A stretch of 7,936 bases of DNA from Marinospirillum sp. (GTDB taxonomy: Bacteria; Pseudomonadota; Gammaproteobacteria; Pseudomonadales; Halomonadaceae): positions 1 through 7,936 of the forward strand of contig SKOQ01000223.1 in NCBI GenBank assembly GCA_007119985.1, read 5' to 3'. The notes beneath the pieces are model-generated. The model was not told the origin of the DNA. It was given only the letters and a program-made list of their open reading frames with translations, and did not search any database. The stretch's first letter is position 1, and every line of letters starts with the position of its first letter. A program made the position numbers and the translations under genes. Shown piece after piece: positions 1 through 5,684 of this stretch.

Positions 1-371
1 CTCAGCTGGCTCAGCACAGGTGTTTCACTGTAAGCGCGCAGGCTCAACTCATAGGCCACCAAGCCAGTACGCGGCGCGGCAATCAGTGGGCCGATAATGA
101 TAAAAATCACCACCGAGATGGCAATACCAATACCTGGATGCAAAAGCTGGGTCATCTTTGCGACACCACCACCGGCGCGCGCCACGGCAAACAAGCCCAA
201 CAGCGGCAGGCCGACAGCCGTCAGCAAGAAACCAAGCATCGCAGGCCACATGGCCTCACCGGCCAGCATCCCAGCCATGGTTGGGAAGATAATATTCCCA
301 GCACCTAAAAAGAAAGCAAAGGTCATAAAGCCTAAGCTGATGAGATCGAAGGGTTTGAGTGTTGAATTCAA
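1..371 (-). CDS. brnQ: Branched-chain amino acid:Na+ symporter BrnQ (N-terminal part, truncated by window edge)
   Basis: An inner-membrane LIVCS-family carrier that imports leucine, isoleucine and valine with Na+. About 123 N-terminal residues of a roughly 430-residue family are visible and the frame stays open to the window edge. After a short N-terminus (NSTLKPFDLISLGFM) comes the family hallmark FFLGAGNIIFP at residues 20-30, then GMLAGEAMWPAMLGF, a second hydrophobic helix, a GGGVAKM loop and a third helix ending in IIGPLIAAPR, a typical BrnQ pattern. No ATG lies at the right place. I chose the TTG at 371-369 because AGAGG (381-377) sits 5 nt upstream and the protein then begins where BrnQ homologues begin. 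It is separated from the upstream ABC operon by a terminator, so it is probably transcribed independently, but I see no convincing -35/-10 pair. Family identification is firm; which amino acid it prefers cannot be read here. Confidence 0.93.
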   Translation of the reverse strand, partial: MNSTLKPFDLISLGFMTFAFFLGAGNIIFPTMAGMLAGEAMWPAMLGFLLTAVGLPLLGLFAVARAGGGVAKMTQLLHPGIGIAISVVIFIIIGPLIAAPRTGLVAYELSLRAYSETPVLSQL

Positions 372-403
372 AATAACCTCTAGCGTCTGCTTTATTGTTG
401 AGC

Positions 404-419
404 TTATCCAGCAGGATAA
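404..419. repeat. Perfect 6-bp inverted repeat in the brnQ leader
   Basis: TTATCC-AGCA-GGATAA is a perfect inverted repeat with a 4-nt spacer, 33 to 48 bp upstream of the brnQ TTG start. It could be an operator half-site pair or a small 5'-UTR hairpin. There is no U-tract, so it is not a terminator. With only six paired bases a chance origin is possible. Confidence 0.35.
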
Positions 420-518
420 ACCACTAGGGTAAAGATTAAGCGGAAAGCATTTTTACCACTCAAGGGCTGAATGGCAACCAAAAATCCATATTTCTGCATA
501 AAAAAGCCGTTTCAATGC

Positions 519-548
519 AAAAAATGAGCCAGAGGCACGCCCCTGGCT
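519..548 (-). terminator. Rho-independent terminator of the liv operon
   Basis: On the minus strand AGCCAGGGG-CGTG-CCTCTGGCT forms a 9-bp stem (one A/C mismatch) with a 4-nt loop, followed after CA by six T's (plus-strand A's at 519-524). It lies about 150 nt beyond the livM stop and before the brnQ leader, correctly oriented to end the ABC operon. Confidence 0.8.
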
Positions 549-606
549 TATCTTGACGATCCGCTGCGAGTCCTCCAAGAGCTTCGGTCTTGGCCACTCA
601 GGTTTT

Positions 607-625
607 CTAGGGAACCTCTGATCAA
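607..625. mobile_element. Possible insertion-sequence end (relic), unproven
   Basis: CTAG at 607-610 directly abuts GGAACCTCTGATCAA (611-625). A terminal repeat of this look next to a CTAG-type target duplication is, from memory, typical of IS5-group elements. No second copy of the 15-mer, no transposase and no partner end are visible in the window, so this would be a fragment at most. A second CTAG occurs at 646-649. Confidence 0.2.
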
Positions 626-667
626 CGTCATCAGCGCAGGTCAAGCTAGGCCAGCTTCAGCGCAGCA

Positions 668-700
668 TCACCAAGCGCAAGAGTTCATCAAAGGCCTCCT
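668..700 (-). other. Strong ribosome site opening a six-codon frame after livM
   Basis: AGGAGG (700-695) overlaps the livM TAG stop and is followed, after 6 nt, by an ATG (688-686), an ideal start geometry. The frame encodes only MNSCAW before TGA (670-668), and that TGA overlaps another ATG giving MLR-stop. This may be chance, a leader-type peptide, or the residue of a decayed third downstream gene. No homology can be argued for so short a peptide. Confidence 0.25.
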
Positions 701-1673
701 AACGAAAGTTCTTTTCAATAAACTTGGTGATCTCGCCAACAATACCGGCCCGAAACACCAGCACACAGATCACAAAGATGGCCCCCAGGATCACATTCAC
801 CCAATCCCCTAGCGCACTTTGTGCCAGTTGGTGTTCTATGCCGACCACAAAGGCCGCACCCACCAAGGGGCCGAACAGGGTCCCGACACCACCGACCAGC
901 GTCATCAACACCACCTCGCCTGACATATGCCAATGCGCATCGGTTAACGAAGCCAGCTGAAAAACCACCGTTTTGGTCGCACCAGCCAAGCCAGCTAAGG
1001 CCGCAGAGAGCACAAAAGCCACCAGCTTGTAAGCATCGGTGTTATAGCCAAGCGAGGTCGCGCGGGCTTCATTTTCACGAATCGCCTTCAACACCTGCCC
1101 AAAGGGCGAGTGAATCGTGCGCTGAATCACCATAAAGCCGAACAGGAAAATCGCCAGCACAAAATAGTACATCGCCAAATTATTGGAGAGATCGATCAGA
1201 CCAAACAGATGCCCGCGGGGAACACCATGCAGCCCATCCTCGCCTCCAGTAAAATCGGCTTGCAGATAGAAGAAGAACACCATCTGCGCCAGCGCCAGCG
1301 TAATCATCGCAAAGTAGATGCCTTGACGCCGTATCGACAGCACACCAAAGAGCACGCCCAGCACCGTCGCAGCCAGTGTACCCACTAGAATGCCAACCTC
1401 GGGCGTCACAGAATGCTGACTCAGCAGATATCCCGTGTAGTAGCCGCCAGTGGCCAAGAAGGCCGCATGCCCAAAAGACAGCAAACCGGCATAGCCCAGC
1501 AGCAGATTAAAAGCGCAGGCAAAAAGAGCAAAGCAGAGGATTTTCATCAGAAAAACTGGATAGGTGACCCAAGGGGCCACGAGCGCGAGCAGCAGTAAAA
1601 AACCGTAGAGCATCCAGCGTCTTTTTTGCTGCTGCGCGGCCACAGCATTGAGTGTCTCGGCAGGTTGATGCAT
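699..1673 (-). CDS. livM: HAAT-family ABC transporter permease, LivM type
   Basis: One of two inner-membrane permeases of a branched-chain amino acid/amide-type ABC importer, pairing with LivH to form the channel energised by LivG and LivF. The 324-residue protein has a polar N-terminus, then hydrophobic helices starting about residue 20. Family motifs are clear: NLLLGYAGLLSFGHAAF at about 56-72, SIRRQGIYFAMITLALAQM at 113-131, TGGEDGLHG at 142-150, the cytoplasmic ATPase-docking (EAA-like) loop SPFGQVLKAIRENEARATS at 189-207 and LVGGVGTLFGP at 259-269. Its ATG follows the livH stop by 2 nt, and its Shine-Dalgarno AGGAGG (1686-1681) lies inside the livH 3' end, so the two are translated as a pair. 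It is the last gene of the operon. Subfamily is certain; the transported substrate is not shown by the sequence. Confidence 0.93.
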   Translation of the reverse strand: MHQPAETLNAVAAQQQKRRWMLYGFLLLLALVAPWVTYPVFLMKILCFALFACAFNLLLGYAGLLSFGHAAFLATGGYYTGYLLSQHSVTPEVGILVGTLAATVLGVLFGVLSIRRQGIYFAMITLALAQMVFFFYLQADFTGGEDGLHGVPRGHLFGLIDLSNNLAMYYFVLAIFLFGFMVIQRTIHSPFGQVLKAIRENEARATSLGYNTDAYKLVAFVLSAALAGLAGATKTVVFQLASLTDAHWHMSGEVVLMTLVGGVGTLFGPLVGAAFVVGIEHQLAQSALGDWVNVILGAIFVICVLVFRAGIVGEITKFIEKNFR

Positions 1674-1675
1674 GG

Positions 1676-2563
1676 TTAAGCCTCCTTCCCAAAAAGCCCA
1701 GCTGGGCGAAGCAGCAGCACTAGAATCATCACCAAAAAGATGACCGTATTCGAGGCTTCTGGGTAATACACCTTGGTGAGACCTTCAATCACCCCCATAG
1801 CTAGGCCGGTGAGAATCGCGCCCATAATCGAGCCCATGCCACCGATCACCACGACAGCAAATACCACGATCAGTAGATTCGCGCCCATCGCCGGTGCCAC
1901 TGAGTAGATCGGGGCCGCCAACACGCCTGCAAAAGCCGCCAGCGCCACACCAAAGCCATAGGTCAAGGTGACCAGCAAAGGCACATTAATCCCAAAAGCC
2001 TGCATCAGCGCCGGATTTTCAGTACCGGCTCGCAGATAGCCCCCTAGCTTGGTTTTTTCGATCATAAACCAAACGAAAAAGCAGACCACCAGTGCAATCC
2101 CAACCACCCAGGCGCGATAGTAGGGCAAGAACATAAAGCCCAGATTCATGCCACCACGCAAGGCTTCAGGCACCGGATAGCGGTTACCCGATACCCCAAA
2201 CCAGTTGGTAAAAATCCCCTGAATCATCAGTGCCAGACCAAAGGTCAGCAGCAGACCATAGATATGATCAATATGGGCAATGCGACGTAACAGAAAACGC
2301 TCGATCAACATGCCCGAGATCCCCACCAACAGTGGGGCAAGGAACAAGGCCATCCAGTAGTTCACGCCGAGCAGATTCAGCAGCAACCAGGCGGCAAAAG
2401 CGCCCAGCATATACTGGGCTCCGTGGGCAAAGTTAATAATCTTGAGGAGGCCAAAGATGATCGCCAGCCCCAAGCTCAGCAGGGCATAAAAAGCACCATT
2501 GATCAGGCCAAGAAGCAGCTGCCCATAGAAGGCAGCAGCTGGTACGCCAAATATCATCGTCAT
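1676..2563 (-). CDS. livH: HAAT-family ABC transporter permease, LivH type
   Basis: Partner permease of LivM in the inner membrane. At 295 residues it has the normal family length. Recognisable blocks are the first helix LINGAFYALLSLGLAIIFG (20-38), the signature KIINFAHGAQ (41-50), the IERFLLRRI loop (87-95), the ATPase-docking loop KTKLGGYLRAGTENPALMQA (170-189) ending in FGIN, VIGGMGSIMGA (239-249) and the C-terminal LRPAGLFGKEA (285-295). The start chosen is the ATG at 2563 with AAGG (2578-2575) 11 nt upstream, a slightly long spacing; a second in-frame ATG two codons later is further away still. It lies 39 bp after the substrate-binding-protein gene with no terminator between, so both should share a transcript. 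Confidence 0.93.
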   Translation of the reverse strand: MTMIFGVPAAAFYGQLLLGLINGAFYALLSLGLAIIFGLLKIINFAHGAQYMLGAFAAWLLLNLLGVNYWMALFLAPLLVGISGMLIERFLLRRIAHIDHIYGLLLTFGLALMIQGIFTNWFGVSGNRYPVPEALRGGMNLGFMFLPYYRAWVVGIALVVCFFVWFMIEKTKLGGYLRAGTENPALMQAFGINVPLLVTLTYGFGVALAAFAGVLAAPIYSVAPAMGANLLIVVFAVVVIGGMGSIMGAILTGLAMGVIEGLTKVYYPEASNTVIFLVMILVLLLRPAGLFGKEA

Positions 2564-2602
2564 CTTGATATCATCCTTTTTCGCAGCAGGAGAGGATCGC
2601 GC

Positions 2603-3814
2603 TTAGCGGTTCACCAGTGAGCAGACACTATCAGCGAGGGGACGATAGGCTTCATCGCCAGGGATGGTACGGACGATCTCGTAAAGATCCCAAGGACCTG
2701 TCGATTCAGCTGGAGTTTTGACGCGGGCTAGGTACATGTCATGCACCATACGGCCATCTTCGCGCACATAGCCGCCTTGCGCGAACATGTCATTGATTGG
2801 ATTCTCAGCCATCCAGGCACGCACATCTGCAGCACGATCACTGCCGGTGGCTTCTACGCCGCGCAGATAATGCATGGTGCTTGAATAAATCCCTGCCTGA
2901 ACCATCGAGGGCCGTGCATTGGTGCGAGCATAAAAACGATCTGCCCAAGCGCGTGCTTCAGGATTCATATCCCAATACCAGCCGGTGACCAGCTGCGTTC
3001 CTTGCGCTGTTTCCACACCTAAAGCATGCACATCATTTAAAAACAACAACAAGGCAGCGACCGTCTGGCCTGAATGGGTCAAACCAAACTCACCGGCGGT
3101 GATAATCGAATTCACTGTATCTGAACCCGCATTAGCCAGACCGACCACTTGCGCACCGGAAGCTTGCGCTTGGAGAATATAAGAGGAGAAATCGTTGGTC
3201 GCTAAGGGATGACGGACGGTATTGACGACACGCCCACCCTGACTTTCTACCACGGCGCGCACATCATTTTCTAAGGCGTGTCCAAAGGCATAGTCGGCGG
3301 TCAGGATAAACCAGTTTTGCCCCCCTTCGGCCAGAATGGCGGCAGCGGTACCATGCGCCAAGGGATAGGTATCATAGGCCCAGTGAATATGATTAGGTGT
3401 GCAGTGTTCATTGGTAATACTGGAGGCCGCCGAGCCATTAACCAGCCCCAGTGTATTGGTGCCGTTCATCACGCGCGTGGCGGCAATGGTCACGGAAGAA
3501 GCTACCAGACCTTGCACCATATCCACATTGTCGCGTTCAATCCACTGGCGCACCGTGCTCGAGGCCACATCTGGGCTATTGCGATCATCGGCACTGAGAA
3601 TGCGGATCGGCTGACCATTCACTCGGCCACCAAAATCTTCGACGGCCATACGCAGGGCTTCAAGGCCATTCGGGCCGCCTAGATCACGGTAAATACCTGA
3701 CATATCAGCCAAATAGCCAATACGGACTTCATTGTTGGACAGTTGTGCCTGAGCACTGCTGACACCCAGCAGGCTGACAAGAGAAGCGGCAAGGGCAGTT
3801 TTGATTATTTTCAT
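2603..3814 (-). CDS. Periplasmic substrate-binding protein of the Liv-like ABC importer (type 1 fold)
   Basis: The receptor that captures the substrate in the periplasm and delivers it to LivHM. The 403-residue precursor begins with a clear Sec signal peptide: MKIIK, a hydrophobic core, and a signal peptidase I site after AQA at residues 21-23. The mature part starts with the type 1 fold strand EVRIGYLADMSGIYRD (29-44), then LEALRMAVEDFGG (51-63) and the first-lobe end around GLVASSVTIAAT (102-113). The ligand-site region reads NGSAASSITNEHCTPNHIHW (126-145) followed by AYDTY, unlike the ISPAATNP-type segment of LivJ/LivK and closer to the PBP1_SBP-like_1 group as I recall it. The only cysteines, C138 and C398, match positions I recall as conserved in that group and may form a disulfide. 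The start has GGAG 7 nt upstream. Substrate is uncertain: branched-chain amino acid, or a short-chain or aromatic carboxylate. Confidence 0.9.
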   Translation of the reverse strand: MKIIKTALAASLVSLLGVSSAQAQLSNNEVRIGYLADMSGIYRDLGGPNGLEALRMAVEDFGGRVNGQPIRILSADDRNSPDVASSTVRQWIERDNVDMVQGLVASSVTIAATRVMNGTNTLGLVNGSAASSITNEHCTPNHIHWAYDTYPLAHGTAAAILAEGGQNWFILTADYAFGHALENDVRAVVESQGGRVVNTVRHPLATNDFSSYILQAQASGAQVVGLANAGSDTVNSIITAGEFGLTHSGQTVAALLLFLNDVHALGVETAQGTQLVTGWYWDMNPEARAWADRFYARTNARPSMVQAGIYSSTMHYLRGVEATGSDRAADVRAWMAENPINDMFAQGGYVREDGRMVHDMYLARVKTPAESTGPWDLYEIVRTIPGDEAYRPLADSVCSLVNR

Positions 3815-3951
3815 TATGAAGCTCCAGAGAAGATCGGTCTTTTATTTTTGTTGTGGGTTCTGAATGAAGCTGTTGCCTTGTGTGTTAGTTTTTCTGCGTT
3901 GTGAATCCTCCTTAGCCAAGTCAAAAAATCAAGTGCGACGGTGGCGCAAGG
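3815..3951 (-). promoter_or_regulatory. 137-bp leader between livF and the binding-protein gene, with weak attenuator-like hairpin
   Basis: The largest gap inside the operon. Just after the livF stop a 4-bp GC stem (plus-strand TGCG at 3934-3937, CGCA at 3945-3948) precedes, on the minus strand, a run of six T's at 3928-3923. The stem is too short for a confident terminator but could reduce read-through. A good -35-like TTGACT (3924-3919) has no acceptable -10 at 16-18 bp. The minus strand also carries an AGGAGG near 3907-3912 with no start codon behind it. An internal promoter or processing site raising binding-protein levels over the other subunits would fit, but is not demonstrated. Confidence 0.3.
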
Positions 3952-4695
3952 CTAAACACCGAGATAGGTATTGAGCACCTCTTTTTTACTCTCCAGCTCA
4001 TGCTGGTGGATCTCTTCGACGATCTGCCCATGCTCCATCAAGTAATGGCGATCGGCAATTGGGGCCGCAAAGCGAAAGTTCTGCTCCACCAACAAGATCG
4101 TGAGCCCCTTGGCTTTCAGCTGCATCAGCACCTCGGCCAGCTTCTGCACAATCACCGGCGCGAGACCTTCAGTGATCTCATCCAACAGCAACAGATTAGC
4201 GCCAGTGCGTAGAATGCGAGCCATCGCCAACATCTGCTGCTCACCGCCTGAAAGACGCGTCCCTTGGCTTTTGCGCCGCTCATAGAGGTTAGGGAACATG
4301 GCGTAGATTTCTTCAAGGCTCATCCCACCACTGCGTACAGTCGGGGGCAGCAGCAGGTTTTCTTCTACATTTAAACTGGAGAAAATGCCCCGTTCTTCAG
4401 GGCAATAGCCCACACCCAGTCGGGCAATCTGATGAGCAGGCGTCTCGATCGTCTCACGACCATTGATCATGATCGAACCCGTCCGTCGTCCCACCATATT
4501 CATAATCGACTTCAGGGTGGTGCTGCGCCCTGCCCCATTGCGACCCAGCAGGGTGACCAGCTCGCCGCGCCTAACCTGTAAATCGAGGCCATGCAGGATA
4601 TGGGATTCGCCATAAAAGGCATACAGATCGGTGATGCGCAACTGCTCATAAGCGTGAGAAGTCGTGTCAGTTGTGTTATCGGTTGCAGGCGACAT
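3952..4695 (-). CDS. livF: HAAT-family ABC transporter ATPase, LivF type, with Arg in Walker A
   Basis: Cytoplasmic ATPase subunit that with LivG drives the importer. The 247-residue protein has Walker A GRNGAGRS at 51-58, GYCPEERGIF at 96-105 in the Q-loop region (Glu where most ABC proteins have Gln, as in LivF generally), signature LSGGEQQ at 148-154, Walker B LLLLDE at 168-173 with catalytic Glu173, D-loop region EGLAPV at 176-181, and VEQN in place of the switch histidine, again LivF-like. The notable point is Walker A residue 57: Arg instead of the near-invariant Lys, encoded by CGC, so not a single-base read error. I recall Arg here in relatives with the PEER motif, so the protein is probably functional. 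The ATG overlaps the livG stop in TAATG, with AAGGAG (4708-4703) 7 nt upstream, indicating translational coupling. It carries a roughly 15-residue Thr/Ser-rich N-terminal extension. Confidence 0.93.
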   Translation of the reverse strand: MSPATDNTTDTTSHAYEQLRITDLYAFYGESHILHGLDLQVRRGELVTLLGRNGAGRSTTLKSIMNMVGRRTGSIMINGRETIETPAHQIARLGVGYCPEERGIFSSLNVEENLLLPPTVRSGGMSLEEIYAMFPNLYERRKSQGTRLSGGEQQMLAMARILRTGANLLLLDEITEGLAPVIVQKLAEVLMQLKAKGLTILLVEQNFRFAAPIADRHYLMEHGQIVEEIHQHELESKKEVLNTYLGV

Positions 4696-5468
4696 TAGTG
4701 GGCTCCTTCAACAGTGGCTTGTTCACTGCCCATATAGGCTTCGCGTACCTTGGGATGCGCCGAAACACTGGCATAGTCACCCTCTGCGAGCACGGCACCA
4801 CGCGCCAAGACCGTGATCTTGTCGCAGAGTTTGCTCACCACGCTGAGGTTATGCTCGACCATCAGCACCGTGCGTCCTTTAGCTGCTTGGCGGATCAGCT
4901 CGACGACACGATCGACATCCTCATGCCCCATGCCCTGCGTTGGCTCATCAAGTAGCATCACTGTGGGTTCCATCGCCAGTGTGGTCGCCAGCTCCAGCGC
5001 ACGCTTACGACCATAGGGCAGCTCAACGGTGATGTGCTGGGCGTAGGCAGCCAAGCCAACTGATTCCAATAAGGCCATCGCACGATCATTGAGTTGATTG
5101 AGCACCTTGTTGGATTTCCAGAAGTGAAAGGAGTGACCCATTGGCCTTTGCAGAGCCACACGGACATTCTCTAGCACCGTCATTTGCGGAAAAACAGCTG
5201 AAATTTGAAACGAACGCACCAGACCCAAGCGCGCGATTTCATTCGACTTCATTTTGGTGATGGATTTGCCGCGATAGAGAATTTCACCGCGTGTTGGGGA
5301 AAGATATTTAGTGAGCAGATTAAAGACGGTGGTTTTACCCGCGCCATTGGGGCCAATCAATGCATGAATCTGCCCCTCTGTCACCTGTAAATCGACCGCG
5401 TTCACCGCGGTAAAGCCACGAAACTCTTTAGTGAGTTGTCGCGTCTCCAAGATCAACCCTTGGCTCAT
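4695..5468 (-). CDS. livG: HAAT-family ABC transporter ATPase, LivG type
   Basis: First gene of the importer operon; cytoplasmic ATPase paired with LivF. With the chosen start it has 257 residues. Seen in order: Walker A GPNGAGKT (39-46) with a normal Lys45, Q-loop LVRSFQISAVF (83-93), a variant signature LPYGRKRALELA (150-161) where LSGGQ is usual, Walker B VMLLDEP (170-176) with Glu175, D-loop region GMGHEDV (179-185), and switch His206 in VEHN. LivG proteins commonly have a LxYGxxR signature; the LPYGRKR/GMGHEDV form marks the same divergent subfamily as the neighbouring LivF. The frame is open further upstream to a TTG at 5549, but that 27-residue extension is polar and unlike LivG. The ATG at 5468 has AGAGG (5480-5476) 7 nt before it and begins MSQGLILETRQLTKEF, matching the family start. 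The gene overlaps livF by one base. Confidence 0.93.
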   Translation of the reverse strand: MSQGLILETRQLTKEFRGFTAVNAVDLQVTEGQIHALIGPNGAGKTTVFNLLTKYLSPTRGEILYRGKSITKMKSNEIARLGLVRSFQISAVFPQMTVLENVRVALQRPMGHSFHFWKSNKVLNQLNDRAMALLESVGLAAYAQHITVELPYGRKRALELATTLAMEPTVMLLDEPTQGMGHEDVDRVVELIRQAAKGRTVLMVEHNLSVVSKLCDKITVLARGAVLAEGDYASVSAHPKVREAYMGSEQATVEGAH

Positions 5469-5486
5469 AGTGCATCCTCTTGCTGT

Positions 5487-5498
5487 GGGCTTTTGCCC
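5487..5498 (-). other. Small hairpin in the livG 5' UTR
   Basis: On the transcribed strand GGGC-AAAA-GCCC forms a 4-bp GC stem with an A tetraloop, 6 nt before the AGAGG of livG. It could modestly influence translation initiation or mRNA stability. The same stem is followed by a T-rich run on the opposite strand, but nothing there needs terminating. Confidence 0.3.
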
Positions 5499-5549
5499 TT
5501 TTGTTTTTATTTCAGCAGGTGGTTCATGCTGGGCCTTGCCGCCGCCCAA

Positions 5550-5574
5550 AACATAACCTTGACGTAAACGTAAG
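5550..5574 (-). promoter_or_regulatory. Candidate liv operon promoter with LiuR-like ACGT-repeat operator
   Basis: The 16-mer TTGACGTAAACGTAAG (plus strand 5559-5574) contains two ACGT cores spaced by two bases, forming both an imperfect palindrome and a perfect tandem ACGTAA repeat. From memory this matches the type of site assigned to LiuR, the MerR-family regulator of branched-chain amino acid catabolism in proteobacteria. Immediately downstream in the direction of transcription is a -10-like TATGTT (5555-5550), with only weak -35 candidates about 17-19 bp above it, so the operator would fall between -35 and -10, where MerR-family regulators normally bind. The livG start is about 80 bp further on. 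Confidence 0.5.
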
Positions 5575-5631
5575 CTAAAAAATAGCGACTCACAACTTTT
5601 TTTCTGGTCATCGATGCTTCTTGCGTGACTT

Positions 5632-5668
5632 AAAAAGCGGAAGGCGTTCTGTCATTCACGCCTTCCGC
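5632..5668 (-). terminator. Rho-independent terminator of prpE
   Basis: A perfect 11-bp stem GCGGAAGGCGT (5637-5647) / ACGCCTTCCGC (5658-5668) with a 10-nt loop is followed on the minus strand by five T's (5636-5632). It starts 16 bp after the prpE stop, is strong and correctly oriented, and separates prpE from the liv operon. Confidence 0.92.
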
Positions 5669-5684
5669 AGCCTCAGAATGCGTC

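Larger units (their letters stand above)
372..698. other. Intergenic region between livM and brnQ
   Basis: This 327-bp gap holds no convincing gene. An open frame at 453-644 on the minus strand (63 codons) runs straight through the terminator stem, resembles no family I know and has no ribosome site, so I treat it as chance. What is present, in transcription order: an abortive six-codon frame with a strong Shine-Dalgarno just after livM, an insertion-sequence-like end near 607-625, a small hairpin CCAAGA/TCTTGG at 575-593, the livM terminator, and the short brnQ leader with an inverted repeat. Confidence 0.6.

Noticed and set aside
575..593. Hairpin CCAAGA/TCTTGG as a second terminator after livM
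   Set aside because: Six-bp stem with no U-run on either strand; the hairpin at 519-548 is the convincing terminator.
453..644. 63-codon minus-strand open frame between livM and brnQ
   Set aside because: It runs through the terminator stem-loop, has no ribosome site and resembles no known family.
3278..3682. 134-codon plus-strand open frame
   Set aside because: It lies wholly antisense within the well-supported binding-protein gene and has no recognisable domain.
3900..3925. Promoter for the binding-protein gene from TTGACT
   Set aside because: The hexamers at 16-18 bp spacing (ACAACG, CAACGC, AACGCA) are nothing like TATAAT.
5469..5549. N-terminal extension of LivG from a TTG at 5549
   Set aside because: The 27 extra residues are polar, unlike LivG, include the candidate promoter's downstream edge, and lack a ribosome site; the ATG at 5468 has one.
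5559..5588. Plus-strand promoter starting with TTGACG
   Set aside because: No acceptable -10 follows at 16-18 bp, and it would drive transcription antisense into the prpE 3' end; the ACGT repeat better explains the TTGACG.
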